A stretch of 64,000 bases of DNA from CAVTOO01 sp963736355. Its GTDB lineage: Bacteria > Pseudomonadota > Alphaproteobacteria > Rhizobiales > Xanthobacteraceae. The notes under the pieces were generated by a model. That model did not search any database. It had not been told where the DNA came from and saw only the letters and a list, made by a program, of their open reading frames with translations. The stretch spans positions 620,001 through 684,000 of the forward strand of contig CAVTOO010000002.1 of NCBI GenBank assembly GCA_963736355.1, read 5' to 3'. The translations under genes were made by a program, and so were the position numbers. Positions 10,440 to 19,032 of the stretch are shown one piece after another; positions within the stretch are counted from its first letter, which is position 1, and each line of letters begins with the position of its first letter.

Positions 10440-11466
10440 ATGGAACGCGTCTTCTCGGGCGTCCAGCCCACCGGCAATCTGCATCTCGGCAATTACCTTG
10501 GCGCCGTCGTCAAGTTCGTCGCACTGCAGAACCAGTACTCCTGCCTTTATTGCGTCGTCGACATGCATGCCATCACGGTGTGGCAGGACCCGGCGGAGCT
10601 GCGCCGCACGACGCGCGAAGTGACGGCGGCGTTCATCGCCTCGGGCATCGACCCGAAGACAAACATCATCTTCAACCAGAGCCAGGTGATGGAGCACGCG
10701 GAGCTGGCGTGGATCTTCAACTGCGTCGCCCGCCTCGGCTGGCTGAACCGCATGACCCAGTTCAAGGAAAAGGCCGGCAAGGACCGCGAGAACGCATCGG
10801 TCGGTCTTTACGCCTATCCGAACCTGATGGCGGCCGACATTCTCCTGTATCGCGCCACGCATGTGCCGGTCGGCGAAGACCAGAAGCAGCATCTCGAACT
10901 GGCGCGCGACATCGCGCAGAAGTTCAACAACGACTTCGCGGCCACGATCAAATCGACCGGACAGAACGAGAAGCTTCTTTCCCTTGCCGGAGCCGCTGAT
11001 CGCGGGCCCGGCGACGCGCGTCATGTCGCTGCGCGACGGCACCAAGAAGATGTCGAAGTCGGACCCGTCCGACAATTCGCGCATCAACCTGACCGACGAC
11101 GCCGACACCATCGCGCAGAAGGTGCGCAAGGCGAAGACCGATTCCGAGCCGCTTCCCGGCGAGGAGAAGGGGCTGGAGCCGCGCCCCGAGGCCGACAATC
11201 TTGTCGGCATCTATGCCGCGCTGTCGGGCAAGACCAAGCAGGACGTGCTGACGCAGTTCGGCGGCGGACAGTTCTCGAGCTTCAAGAACGCGCTGGTCGA
11301 TCTGTCGGTCGAGAAGCTCGGACCGATCGGCGCCGAGATGAAGCGGCTGACACAGGACGACGCCTATATCGACTTCGTGCTGATCGACGGCGCCGACCGC
11401 GCGCGCGCGATCGCGGCGGAAACGATGAACAAGGTCCGCGACATCGTGGGTTTCGTTCACAAATAA
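10440..11466 (+). CDS. trpS: Tryptophan--tRNA ligase TrpS (one frameshift)
   Basis: This class I aminoacyl-tRNA synthetase charges tRNA-Trp in the cytosol. The HIGH-type motif TGNLHLGN is at about residues 10-17 and KMSKS at about 203-207. The Trp-binding region YPNLMAADILLY lies between them. Discounting one inserted C near 10975 (after NEK, before FFPLPEP) gives about 341 residues, the normal length. The ATG at 10440 (MERVFSGVQPTG) has an upstream GGAAAA and matches the family. An in-frame upstream start at 10413 is less likely. A murJ-trpS-UspA order is seen here. Confidence 0.94.
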
Positions 11467-11556
11467 AGTGACGGAACTCAGCGTTGACGCTTTGCAACGC
11501 AATTCTTTGCATCGCCCGTCTTGTCGGCGGGCGTGGCGCCGTGGCAGCATGAGCCC

Positions 11557-12051
11557 ATGAGCGTCAGACGCCGCGCATATGAATCCGGCCACCAGCCGAA
11601 ATGCCTGGTGGTTGTCGACGACTTGCCGGAATGCGACCGCGCACTCTATTATGCGAGCCGCTTCGCCAAGCGCAGCGGTGCCAGCGTGGTGTTGCTACGC
11701 ATCATCGCCATCACCGACCGTCATCAGCAATGGCTCGGTGTCGCCGACATCATGCAGGCCGAAGCGCAGGAAGAAGCGTTCGCATCGCTCAACTATGCCG
11801 CCGAGCGCGCCACCTCGATTGCGGGCGTTCCGACCGAACGCGCGGTGCGCGAGGGCGACCCGACCGAGCAGATCCTCGACGTGATCGACAAGGACGAGGA
11901 CATTACCTTGCTCGTTCTGGCGGCGGGATCGAGCCCGGATGGGCCGGGACCGATCATTGCCGGCCTGTCCAAGACCGCAGCCGCCTTCCCGATCCCCGTC
12001 GCCATCGTGCCCGGAAACCTCACGGATGAGGACATCGAGGCGCTGACGTGA
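11557..12051 (+). CDS. Universal stress protein (UspA family)
   Basis: The 164-residue single UspA domain has an alpha/beta fold that often binds ATP and helps cells survive stress. The N-terminal strand CLVVVDDLPECDRAL and the C-terminal LAAGSSPDGPGP correspond to the nucleotide-binding edges of the fold, and the glycine pattern is partly degenerate there. I prefer the ATG at 11557 (MSVRRRAYESGHQPK), because close rhizobial relatives appear to begin that way. A TTG at 11521 would add 12 residues. It lies 90 bases after trpS and is followed by a pair of family C hairpins. Confidence 0.85.
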   Translation: MSVRRRAYESGHQPKCLVVVDDLPECDRALYYASRFAKRSGASVVLLRIIAITDRHQQWLGVADIMQAEAQEEAFASLNYAAERATSIAGVPTERAVREGDPTEQILDVIDKDEDITLLVLAAGSSPDGPGPIIAGLSKTAAAFPIPVAIVPGNLTDEDIEALT

Positions 12052-12055
12052 TTTT

Positions 12056-12199
12056 CACCCTCCCCCTGAAAGGGGGAGGTCGGCGCGAAGCGCCGGGTGG
12101 GGGTCACTCGGTAGCAGACAGCAGATATCTCGCCTTCGATGACCCTTCCGCGCTTCGATTGACCCCCACCCCGACCCTCCCCCTTTCAGGGGGAGGGAG
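12056..12199. repeat. Facing pair of family C palindromes
   Basis: Two elements built on CCTCCCCCTGAAAGGGGGAGG-type hairpins (12056-12106 and 12160-12199) face each other across a 55-base spacer, right after the UspA stop codon. The first could stop transcription as a strong hairpin, although the T-tract is absent. Confidence 0.7.
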
Positions 12200-12297
12200 A
12201 AACAAGCCTTGAAGCAGCGCAAGAAAAGCGCCATTTCTTGGGTCATATCATCCACGCCCGCGCCGGCCTTGAACCGGCGATGAGACGGAGAAACGCC

Positions 12298-12857
12298 ATG
12301 TTTATCCAGACCGAAGCGACACCCAATCCCTCGACCCTCAAGTTCCTGCCCGGCAAGGACGTGCTCGGCACCGGCACGCTCGAAATGCGCGATCGCGACG
12401 CCGCGGCCCAATCGCCGCTCGCCGTGCGCCTGTTCGACATCGACGGTGTGACCGGCGTGTTCCTCGGCTCCGACTTCATCGCCGTGAGCAAGGGCGAGGA
12501 GGACTGGCAGATTCTCAAGCCGCGATTCTCGGCGCCATCATGGAACATTATATGTCCGGCGCGCCGCTGCTCGCGGGCGAGTTGAGCGATGAAGACGACG
12601 AGGACGAGTTCTTCGAGGAGAAGGACGCCGACACTGTCGCGACCATCAAGGAACTGATCGAGACGCGCGTGCGCCCGGCTGTGGCGAATGACGGCGGCGA
12701 CATCACCTTCCGCGGATTTAAGGAAGGCATTGTCTATCTCGACATGAAGGGCGCCTGCGCCGGCTGCCCCTCCTCCACCGCCACGCTTCAGCACGGCATT
12801 CAGAATCTGCTTCGCCACTTCGTGCCCGACGTGGTCGAAGTGCGGCCGATGGGCTGA
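12298..12857 (+). CDS. nfuA: NfuA-type Fe-S cluster carrier protein (one frameshift)
   Basis: This is an Fe-S scaffold/carrier with an N-terminal Nfu_N domain (starting MFIQTEATPNPSTLKF) and a C-terminal NifU-like domain. The CxxC motif GACAGCPSS near residue 152 binds a [4Fe-4S] cluster at a dimer interface and hands it to client enzymes such as MiaB. One base is missing near 12525: restoring a G joins WQILKP to AILGAIMEHYMSG, giving about 187 residues. The domains are separated by an acidic stretch (EDDEDEFFEEKD). The gene lies at the head of the tsaB-rimI-fur-miaB series. Confidence 0.92.
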
Positions 12858-12864
12858 GGATTGT

Positions 12865-12984
12865 TGTCATTCCGGGACGACACGAAGTGTCGGATCCGGA
12901 ATCGATAACCCCTGTCTTTCGACTCATGGCCGCAGGGGATATGGATTCCGGGTTCGCTCGCTGCACTCGCGCCCCGGAATGACG
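12865..12984. repeat. Facing pair of family A palindromes
   Basis: GTCATTCCGGG... (12865-12905) and ...CCCCGGAATGAC (12940-12984) face each other across about 35 bases, filling the whole gap between nfuA and tsaB. The second ends within about 11 bases of the tsaB start codon. Confidence 0.72.
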
Positions 12985-12995
12985 AAAGAATTGAG

Positions 12996-13680
12996 ATGCT
13001 GATCCTCGCCATCGATACCGCGCTCGAGAATTGCGCCGTCGCACTGCTCGACACCGACAGCTCCGCCATTCTCGCCTCGGAAGCGCAGGCGATGAGCCGC
13101 GGCCACGCCGAAGCGCTGATGCCGATGATTGCGCGCGTGATGGACGCAGGCAAAACGGATTTCTTCGCACTCGACCGTATCGCCGTGACCACCGGGCCGG
13201 GCAGCTTCACCGGCCTGCGCGTCGGCATCTCGGCCGCGCGCGGCATTGGCCTGGCCGCCAACAAACCCGTCGTCGGCGTCACCACGCTGTCGGCCTATTC
13301 GGCGCTGATCGTTGCCGCCAGCAACGATGCGCCGATTGTCGGCCGCGATCGATGCGCGACACGACAACGTCTATTTCCAGGCGGTGAGCGGCAATGGCGC
13401 GATGCTGATCCGCCCGCGCGCGGCGCCGATCGACGAGGCGCTGCGCACGACGCGTTTCGGCGCGGCGCATCTCGTCGGCAACGCGGCGCAGATTCTTGCC
13501 GACCGCTGGCCCGACGATATGCCGCAGCCCTTGTCTGTCACGCCCGACAAGGCGCCCGACATCAACTGGGTGGCATGGCTGGGCGCGGCCGCGACTGTCG
13601 GCAAGGCCCCCGCAAAGCCGTTTTATCTGAAGGCGCCCGACGCCAAGATTCCCGAATTGGCGGCACTGCCGCACCAATAA
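12996..13680 (+). CDS. tsaB: tRNA threonylcarbamoyladenosine biosynthesis protein TsaB (one frameshift)
   Basis: TsaB is the non-catalytic ASKHA-fold partner of TsaD in making t6A37 on ANN-reading tRNAs. The start MLILAIDTALENCAVAL and the glycine-rich TTGPGSFTGLRVG near residue 65 are hallmarks. One inserted G near 13341 separates APIV from AAIDARHDNVYFQAV. With it discounted the protein is 227 residues. The stop TAA overlaps the ATG of rimI by one base, so the pair is likely co-translated. Its partner in the complex, TsaE, is encoded at 53014 in this window. Confidence 0.93.
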
Positions 13681-14156
13681 TGATGACATTCCTCGCGCGA
13701 CTGTTTTCAAAGCCAGCGCCCGTGATCGAACCGGCGCAGATGCGCGATGCGCGTGCCTTCGCCGCGATCCACGGCGCATCCTTCGCGCGCGGATGGGGAC
13801 AAGGCGAATTCGAGGGCATGCTCGCCGAGCGCAATACGCTGGCGCACCGGCTGCGGCAGGGACGCAGCATCATCGGCTTCATCGTGTCGCGGATCGGCGC
13901 GGACGAAGCGGAAATTCTGTCGGTGGCAATCGCCAAGGCCGCGCGCGGACGCGGCCTGTCGCGCGATCTGGTAATGACGCATCTCGGCTATCTCGCCGCG
14001 CGCGGCGTGCGCAAGGTGTTCCTCGAAGTGGAAGAAGCCAATGCGCCGGCACGCGCGCTCTATCGCCGCGCTGGATTTGTCGATATCGGACGGCGCGAGG
14101 GCTATTATCAGGCCGGCGGCGCGGCCGCGATTACGATGCGCCGCGATATTGGATAA
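13680..14156 (+). CDS. rimI: Ribosomal-protein-alanine N-acetyltransferase RimI (GNAT)
   Basis: This 158-residue GNAT acetyltransferase, related to RimI, acetylates the N-terminus of ribosomal protein S18. The acetyl-CoA pyrophosphate loop is AARGRGLSRDLV, near residues 90-101. The C-terminal EVEEANAPARALYRRAGF matches the GNAT motif B. The start overlaps the tsaB stop by one base, and a second ATG follows directly at 13683. Association with tsaB is common across bacteria, which supports the RimI name over a generic GNAT. The protein target was not tested. Confidence 0.9.
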   Translation: MMTFLARLFSKPAPVIEPAQMRDARAFAAIHGASFARGWGQGEFEGMLAERNTLAHRLRQGRSIIGFIVSRIGADEAEILSVAIAKAARGRGLSRDLVMTHLGYLAARGVRKVFLEVEEANAPARALYRRAGFVDIGRREGYYQAGGAAAITMRRDIG

Positions 14157-14170
14157 TGCGGGCACTGTTT

Positions 14171-14219
14171 GAGCATGATCTTTTCCGAAAACCGGTCCCC
14201 ACGTTTCGGGATCATGCTC
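14171..14219. repeat. Palindromic repeat, family D
   Basis: GAGCATGATC and GATCATGCTC arms enclose TTTCCGAAAACCGG...CGTTTCGG. Close copies lie at 31604-31652, with diverged ones at 31550-31594 and 26047-26092. It lies between rimI and the Fur gene and may serve as a transcript barrier. Confidence 0.7.
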
Positions 14220-14290
14220 GCGACCGCCCAGCCTATATGATATGACACCGACCAAGACCCGAAATGACACAACGGCCCTGTCGAAACAGC

Positions 14291-14734
14291 ATGTCGAAGC
14301 CCATTGAAAAGAGCGATATCGAAGCGCGGTGCGCCGCCGCCGGCATGCGCATGACCGAGCAGCGCCGCACCATTGCGCGCGTACTCGCCGATGCCGCCGA
14401 CCATCCCGATGTCGAAGAACTCTACCGGCGCTGCATCGCCGTCGACGACAAGATTTCGATCTCCACCGTGTATCGCACCGTGAAGCTGTTCGAGGATGCG
14501 GGCATTATCGAGCGCCACGATTTTCGCGAAGGCCGCGCGCGCTACGAGCAGATCGCCGAGAACCACCACGACCATCTGATCAACCTGCGCACCGGCGAGG
14601 TGATCGAATTTACCTCCGACGAGATCGAGAAACTGCAGGCGGAAGTCGCCCGCAAGCTCGGCTACAGGCTGGTGGAACACCGTCTTGAGCTTTATTGCAT
14701 GCCGCTCGACGACAAGGGCGGCGGGAAGTCGTGA
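14291..14734 (+). CDS. fur: Fur/Mur-family metal-responsive regulator
   Basis: The 147-residue Fur family repressor has a winged-helix N-terminal half (RMTEQRRTIARVL, then the recognition helix region SISTVYRTVKLFEDAGI) and a metal-binding C-terminal half with ENHHDHLIN near residue 92. In Rhizobiales the Fur-like protein beside miaB often responds to manganese (Mur) rather than iron, so the metal is uncertain. I start at 14291 (MSKPIEKSDIEARC). An ATG at 14264 would add nine residues. The gene sits between repeats, so it is probably transcribed alone. A second Fur-family gene, irr, is at 39464. Confidence 0.9.
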   Translation: MSKPIEKSDIEARCAAAGMRMTEQRRTIARVLADAADHPDVEELYRRCIAVDDKISISTVYRTVKLFEDAGIIERHDFREGRARYEQIAENHHDHLINLRTGEVIEFTSDEIEKLQAEVARKLGYRLVEHRLELYCMPLDDKGGGKS

Positions 14735-14738
14735 AGCC

Positions 14739-14875
14739 GTCATTCCGGGGCGCGAGCGAAAGCGAGCGAGCCCGGAATCCATACTCCCGGCGCTAGTGGC
14801 TTGCGTTTCGATCCCAATTGAACACAGGGGCTATGGATTTCCGGGTTCGCGCCTGAAGGCGCGCCCCGGAATGAC
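14739..14875. repeat. Facing pair of family A palindromes
   Basis: Two family A hairpins (14739-14780 and about 14835-14875) face each other between the Fur gene and miaB. The open frame of miaB extends back through them, but the protein family start is downstream at 14922. Confidence 0.75.
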
Positions 14876-14921
14876 AGCAAACCGCTGGATTTCCGGGCCT
14901 TTCCGCTATATTTCAACGCCC

Positions 14922-16307
14922 ATGGATCAGCCCCGCAAGCTGCATATCAAGTCCTATGGCTGCCAGATGAATGTCTACGATGCGCAACGCATGGTGGACA
15001 CGCTGGCGGCGGAGGGATTCAGCGAGACCGCCGACGCCGATGAGGCCGATCTCATCATCCTCAACACCTGCCACATTCGCGAGCGCGCCTCCGAGAAGGT
15101 CTATTCCGAACTCGGGCGGCTGAAGAAGCAGAAGGACGAGGCCGCCAAGCACGGACGCACGCTGACGGTGGCCGTCGCCGGTTGCGTGGCGCAGGCCGAG
15201 GGCAAGGAGATCGCGCGCCGCGCGCCGGTTGTCGACGTGATCGTCGGGCCGCAGAGCTATCATCGCCTGCCGGATCTGCTGGCGCGCGCCAAGCGCGACG
15301 GCCGCGCCGTCGACACCGAATTTCCGGCCGAAAGCAAATTCGAACAACTCGCGGCCCCGAAGCGCGAGGCGATCCGCGCGCGCGGCATCTCTGCGTTTGT
15401 CACCATTCAGGAAGGCTGCGACAAATTCTGCACCTTCTGCGTGGTGCCTTACACGCGCGGTTCGGAAGTCTCGCGGCCCGTGACGACGATCGAGACCGAT
15501 GTGCGCCGTCTTGTGGATGCCGGCGTATGCGAGGTGACGCTGATCGGCCAGAACGTCAACGCGTTCCATGGCGAAGGCCCCGACGGCCGGTCATGGTCGC
15601 TGGCGAAGCTGCTGCATCGCATGGCCGAGATACCGGGCGTAAAGCGACTGCGCTACACCACAAGTCATCCCAACGACATGGATGACGATCTGATGAATGC
15701 GCATCGCGACCTCGCCGCGCTGATGCCGTTCGTGCATCTGCCCGTTCAGTCCGGCTCCGACCGGATCCTGTCGGCGATGAACCGCAAGCACACGGCAGCC
15801 GATTATCGCCGCGTGATCGACAAATTCCGCAAGGCCCGCCCCGACATCGCGTTTTCCTCCGATTTCATCGTCGGGTTCCCGTCGGAAAGTGAAGAAGACT
15901 TCGCAGCGACGCTCGCGCTGGTGCAGCAAATCGGTTATGCTTCGGCATATTCGTTCGCCTATTCGGCGCGGCCGGGAACGCCTGCGGCGGAGATGGAGGA
16001 GACGGTCACGAAAGCCGTAATGAATGAGCGCCTGATTCGATTGCAGGCCGCTATCGACGCCGAACAGGCGAAGTTCAACGACGCCTGTCTCGGACGCACG
16101 CTCGACGTGCTGTTCGAGCGCGCCGGACGCGACGCGGGCCAGATGGTCGGCCGCTCGCCTTATTTGCAGCCGGTGCATATCAACGCGGGCGACGAGATCG
16201 CCGGACAAATCCATCCCATCACCATCGACACAATTCATCGCTACAGCCTGTTCGGCTCGGCACCCAAGCGTGCGCGCGTCGACACACCCCTTGCGACAGG
16301 AGCCTGA
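14922..16307 (+). CDS. miaB: tRNA-2-methylthio-N6-dimethylallyladenosine synthase MiaB
   Basis: This radical-SAM methylthiotransferase converts i6A37 to ms2i6A37 in tRNAs reading UNN codons. It has 461 residues and is intact. The UPF0004 domain carries Cys14 (GCQMN), Cys50 (NTCHIRE) and Cys88 (AGCVAQ) for the auxiliary cluster. The radical-SAM motif CDKFCTFC has Cys166, 170 and 173, and a TRAM RNA-binding domain closes the protein. The ATG at 14922 (MDQPRKLHIKSYGCQMN) fits the family; the frame is open upstream only because repeat DNA happens to lack stops. phoH follows four bases after the stop. Confidence 0.96.
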   Translation: MDQPRKLHIKSYGCQMNVYDAQRMVDTLAAEGFSETADADEADLIILNTCHIRERASEKVYSELGRLKKQKDEAAKHGRTLTVAVAGCVAQAEGKEIARRAPVVDVIVGPQSYHRLPDLLARAKRDGRAVDTEFPAESKFEQLAAPKREAIRARGISAFVTIQEGCDKFCTFCVVPYTRGSEVSRPVTTIETDVRRLVDAGVCEVTLIGQNVNAFHGEGPDGRSWSLAKLLHRMAEIPGVKRLRYTTSHPNDMDDDLMNAHRDLAALMPFVHLPVQSGSDRILSAMNRKHTAADYRRVIDKFRKARPDIAFSSDFIVGFPSESEEDFAATLALVQQIGYASAYSFAYSARPGTPAAEMEETVTKAVMNERLIRLQAAIDAEQAKFNDACLGRTLDVLFERAGRDAGQMVGRSPYLQPVHINAGDEIAGQIHPITIDTIHRYSLFGSAPKRARVDTPLATGA

Positions 16308-16311
16308 GCCT

Positions 16312-17364
16312 TTGGCGAAGACCGGTTCGGACAACACGTCGATCAAGCAGGCCAAACCCCCGATCGTAGCCGTGCGCGAAGAGGATGCGCCCGAAGCGCA
16401 GATCATGCTCGACTTCGACGACAACCGTTCGGCCTCGGTGCTGTTCGGCCAGTACGGCCAGAACATCGCGCTGGTGGAACGGCGTCTGGGCGTCGTCATC
16501 GATCAGCGCGGCAATCAATTGACCATCGCCGGATCGCGCGACGGCTCGGAGGCGGCGCGCCGCGTGCTGGAGCAGCTTTACGAACAGGCCACGCGCGGCC
16601 AGGAACTGGCGACCGGCGATGTCGAGGGCGCGATCCGCGCCGTGATCGCACAGGGCTCGCTGTTCGACTTCGATCCGAAGACCGCGCCGGCTGCGTTCGA
16701 GGAAATGCAGCTGCGCAAACGCCCCGTGCGCGCGCGCACCGCCGCGCAGGATGCGTATATTCGCGCGCTGAAGCGCCACTCGCTGACTTTCGGCATCGGC
16801 CCCGCCGGCACCGGCAAAACATGGCTCGCGGTCGCGCAGGCCGTGCAGATGTTCGAGCGGCGCGAAGTCGATCGCATCATCCTGTCGCGGCCCGCGGTGG
16901 AAGCCGGCGAACGGCTGGGCTTCCTGCCCGGCGACATGCGCGAGAAGGTCGATCCTTACTTAAGGCCGATCTACGACGCGCTCTACGATCTGATGGACGC
17001 GCGCATCGTCGAACGCGCGCTGCAATCCGGCGAGATCGAAATCGCGCCGCTCGCCTTCATGCGCGGACGCACGCTGACCAACGCCGCCGTCATTCTCGAC
17101 GAAGCGCAGAACACCACCGCGATGCAGATGAAGATGTTCCTGACACGACTGGGCGAGAACTCGCGCATGATCGTGACCGGCGATCCGAGCCAGATCGATC
17201 TGCCGAACGGAATGACCTCCGGTCTCGTTGAGGCGACGCGGCTTCTGAAGGATATCGAGGGCATCGGCATGGTGACGTTCTCGGCCGAGGACGTGATCCG
17301 CCATGAACTCGTGGCGCGCATCGTCGCGGCCTATGACAAGGCCGGGCCGACGCGAAAACCATGA
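16312..17364 (+). CDS. phoH: PhoH family ATPase
   Basis: This cytosolic PhoH-like ATPase, about 350 residues, is thought to act in RNA metabolism together with YbeY. An N-terminal KH-like segment (LFGQYGQNIALVERRLGV) precedes the ATPase domain. Walker A GPAGTGKT is near residue 163 and the DEAQNTT Walker B motif follows. I choose a TTG start at 16312 because AGGAG lies ten bases before it, at the end of miaB. The ATG at 16270 would overlap miaB and has no such site. It overlaps ybeY by four bases (ATGA). Confidence 0.92.
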   Translation: MAKTGSDNTSIKQAKPPIVAVREEDAPEAQIMLDFDDNRSASVLFGQYGQNIALVERRLGVVIDQRGNQLTIAGSRDGSEAARRVLEQLYEQATRGQELATGDVEGAIRAVIAQGSLFDFDPKTAPAAFEEMQLRKRPVRARTAAQDAYIRALKRHSLTFGIGPAGTGKTWLAVAQAVQMFERREVDRIILSRPAVEAGERLGFLPGDMREKVDPYLRPIYDALYDLMDARIVERALQSGEIEIAPLAFMRGRTLTNAAVILDEAQNTTAMQMKMFLTRLGENSRMIVTGDPSQIDLPNGMTSGLVEATRLLKDIEGIGMVTFSAEDVIRHELVARIVAAYDKAGPTRKP

Positions 17365-17822
17365 TCGACATCGATATCGTGACCAATGCGGACGGCTGGG
17401 ACGCCCTGCCCGACGCCGTGAACGTGATCCATCGCGCCGTGGCGGCTGCCGCCGCGCAACAGGGACTTGCCGGCGACGTGACGGTGGTTCTGAGCGACGA
17501 CGAGGAAATCCGCGCGCTCAACCGCGACTGGCGCGGCTTCGACAAGCCGACCAATGTGCTGTCGTTTCCCGCCGCGCCCGTGCCCGGCAACGACGATCAG
17601 CCGTCCCTCGGCGATATCGTGCTGGCCATCGAGACGGTGCAGCGCGAGGCGGCTGAGGAAGGCAAGGCCTTGGCCGACCATGTCAGCCATCTGGCCGTCC
17701 ACGGCCTCCTCCATCTGGCCGGCCACGACCACGATACGGACGAAAAAGCGCAGGCAATGGAAGAGCTTGAGCGCCAAATCCTGGCCGGGCTCGGAGTTGG
17801 CGACCCTTACGGTCCCAATTGA
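17361..17822 (+). CDS. ybeY: Endoribonuclease YbeY (rRNA maturation factor)
   Basis: YbeY is a zinc-dependent single-strand endoribonuclease for 16S rRNA 3' processing and ribosome quality control. It has 153 residues. The metal motif HxxxHxxxxxH is HGLLHLAGHDH (His114, His118, His124). LNRDWRGFDKPTNVLSFP is the other family block. The ATGA overlap with phoH shows translational coupling. The gene is intact and followed by a repeat cluster before the CorC-type gene, keeping the common phoH-ybeY-corC-lnt order. Confidence 0.96.
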   Translation: MIDIDIVTNADGWDALPDAVNVIHRAVAAAAAQQGLAGDVTVVLSDDEEIRALNRDWRGFDKPTNVLSFPAAPVPGNDDQPSLGDIVLAIETVQREAAEEGKALADHVSHLAVHGLLHLAGHDHDTDEKAQAMEELERQILAGLGVGDPYGPN

Positions 17823-17826
17823 GCTC

Positions 17827-17931
17827 AGAGCCTTTTCCGCTTTGATGGAATCAAAGCGGGGCTCTAACTTTCTGATTTGACGCGTTTTCTTCATGCGAAC
17901 CGGTACCCACTTCGCTCGAAAACGCTCTATA
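17827..17931. repeat. Two rhizobial palindromic elements in tandem
   Basis: The first (17827-17865) is a long hairpin with arms AGAGCC/GGCTCT and CCGCTTTGAT/ATCAAAGCGG. The second (about 17880-17931) pairs GCGTTTTCTTC with CGAAAACGC around an ACCGGTACCCACTTCGCTC centre. Both types are familiar from rhizobial genomes. They separate ybeY from the CBS protein gene. Confidence 0.65.
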
Positions 17932-17942
17932 AAGCAGCGGCA

Positions 17943-19032
17943 ATGCCCGATTCTGACGATTTATCCGCGAATTCATCCAACCTGCCCGTGCCGGTGACGC
18001 CGGAAGAGCCCCAAGGCACGCGCGAGCGGTGGCTGACGCGCGCGCTGCGCTCGCTGTTCGGCTGGCAGCCGGGCTCGATGCGCGCCAATCTCGAAGTGAT
18101 GCTCGACGCGAGCACGCCGGGCGACGCCGGACTTCTCCACCGGCGAGCGCACCATGCTGCGCAACATCCTTGCATTGAGAGAACGCCGCATCTCCGATCT
18201 GATGGTGCCGCGCGCCGACATCATCGCCGTGCGGCAGGACATTTCCCTGGGCGAGCTGATCCGCGTGTTCGAGAGCGCCGAGCATTCGCGCCTCGTTGTC
18301 TATGAAGGCACGCTCGACAACCCGCAGGGCATGGTCCACATCCGCGACCTCATCGGCTACATGACGGTGCGCGCCAGCGTCGATGCGAAGGTCAACGCCA
18401 AGCGCAAGAAGCCGTTCCCGGCCGATCTCGATCTGCGCGCCGTCGATCTCGCCAAGACGCTGGACGACGCGCGCATCGTGCGCAAACTGCTCTACGCACC
18501 GCCGTCGATGCCGGCGATCGACCTGCTGGCCAAGATGCAGGCGATGCGCATTCATCTGGCGCTGGTTGTCGACGAATATGGCGGCTCCGACGGCCTCGTC
18601 TCCATCGAGGACATCGTCGAGGAAGTCGTCGGCGAGATCGACGACGAGCACGACAGCGAAGAAGCGCCGCAGGTGGTCAAGCAACCCGACGGCTCGTTCA
18701 TCGCCGATGCGCGCGCGAGTCTCGAAGACGTCGCCGCCGTGGTGGGCCCCGATTTTGCGCCGGGCGAAGAAGCCAGCGACGTCGATACGCTGGGCGGCTA
18801 CCTCGTGTCGCTGGCGCAGCGGCTGCCGTTGCGCGGCGAAGTGATCGCCGGACCCGCCTCCTTCGACATCGAAGTGCTCGACGCCGATCCGCGCCGGGTG
18901 AAGCGGCTGCGCATCGCCAAGCGCAAGGAAGCGCCGACGCGCGCGCGACGTCGCGACTCTGCGACCGAAGCCGCGACTGGCGACGCCGCCGCCAAACCGA
19001 CGACGTCCGGAAATCCGGCGGAGCGTTCATGA
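17943..19032 (+). CDS. corC: CBS-domain CorC/HlyC family protein (one frameshift)
   Basis: This hemolysin/CorC-type protein is implicated in magnesium/cobalt efflux. It has about 362 residues, with a hydrophilic N-terminus, paired CBS domains (RISDLMVPRADIIAV onward and LLAKMQAMRIHLALVVDEYG) and the C-terminal CorC_HlyC transporter-associated domain. The tail is basic and Ala/Thr-rich. A single extra G near 18130 separates STPGDA from DFSTGERTMLRNIL. The start at 17943 (MPDSDDLSANSSN) follows the repeat element. The stop overlaps the lnt start by four bases (ATGA). Confidence 0.9.

Noticed and set aside
9399..11210. 603-codon minus-strand frame spanning murJ and trpS
   Set aside because: It crosses two conserved plus-strand genes and an intergenic repeat and has shadow-like composition.
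12056..12199. CRISPR-like array
   Set aside because: Only two palindromic units face each other; there are no regularly spaced direct repeats, spacers or cas genes.
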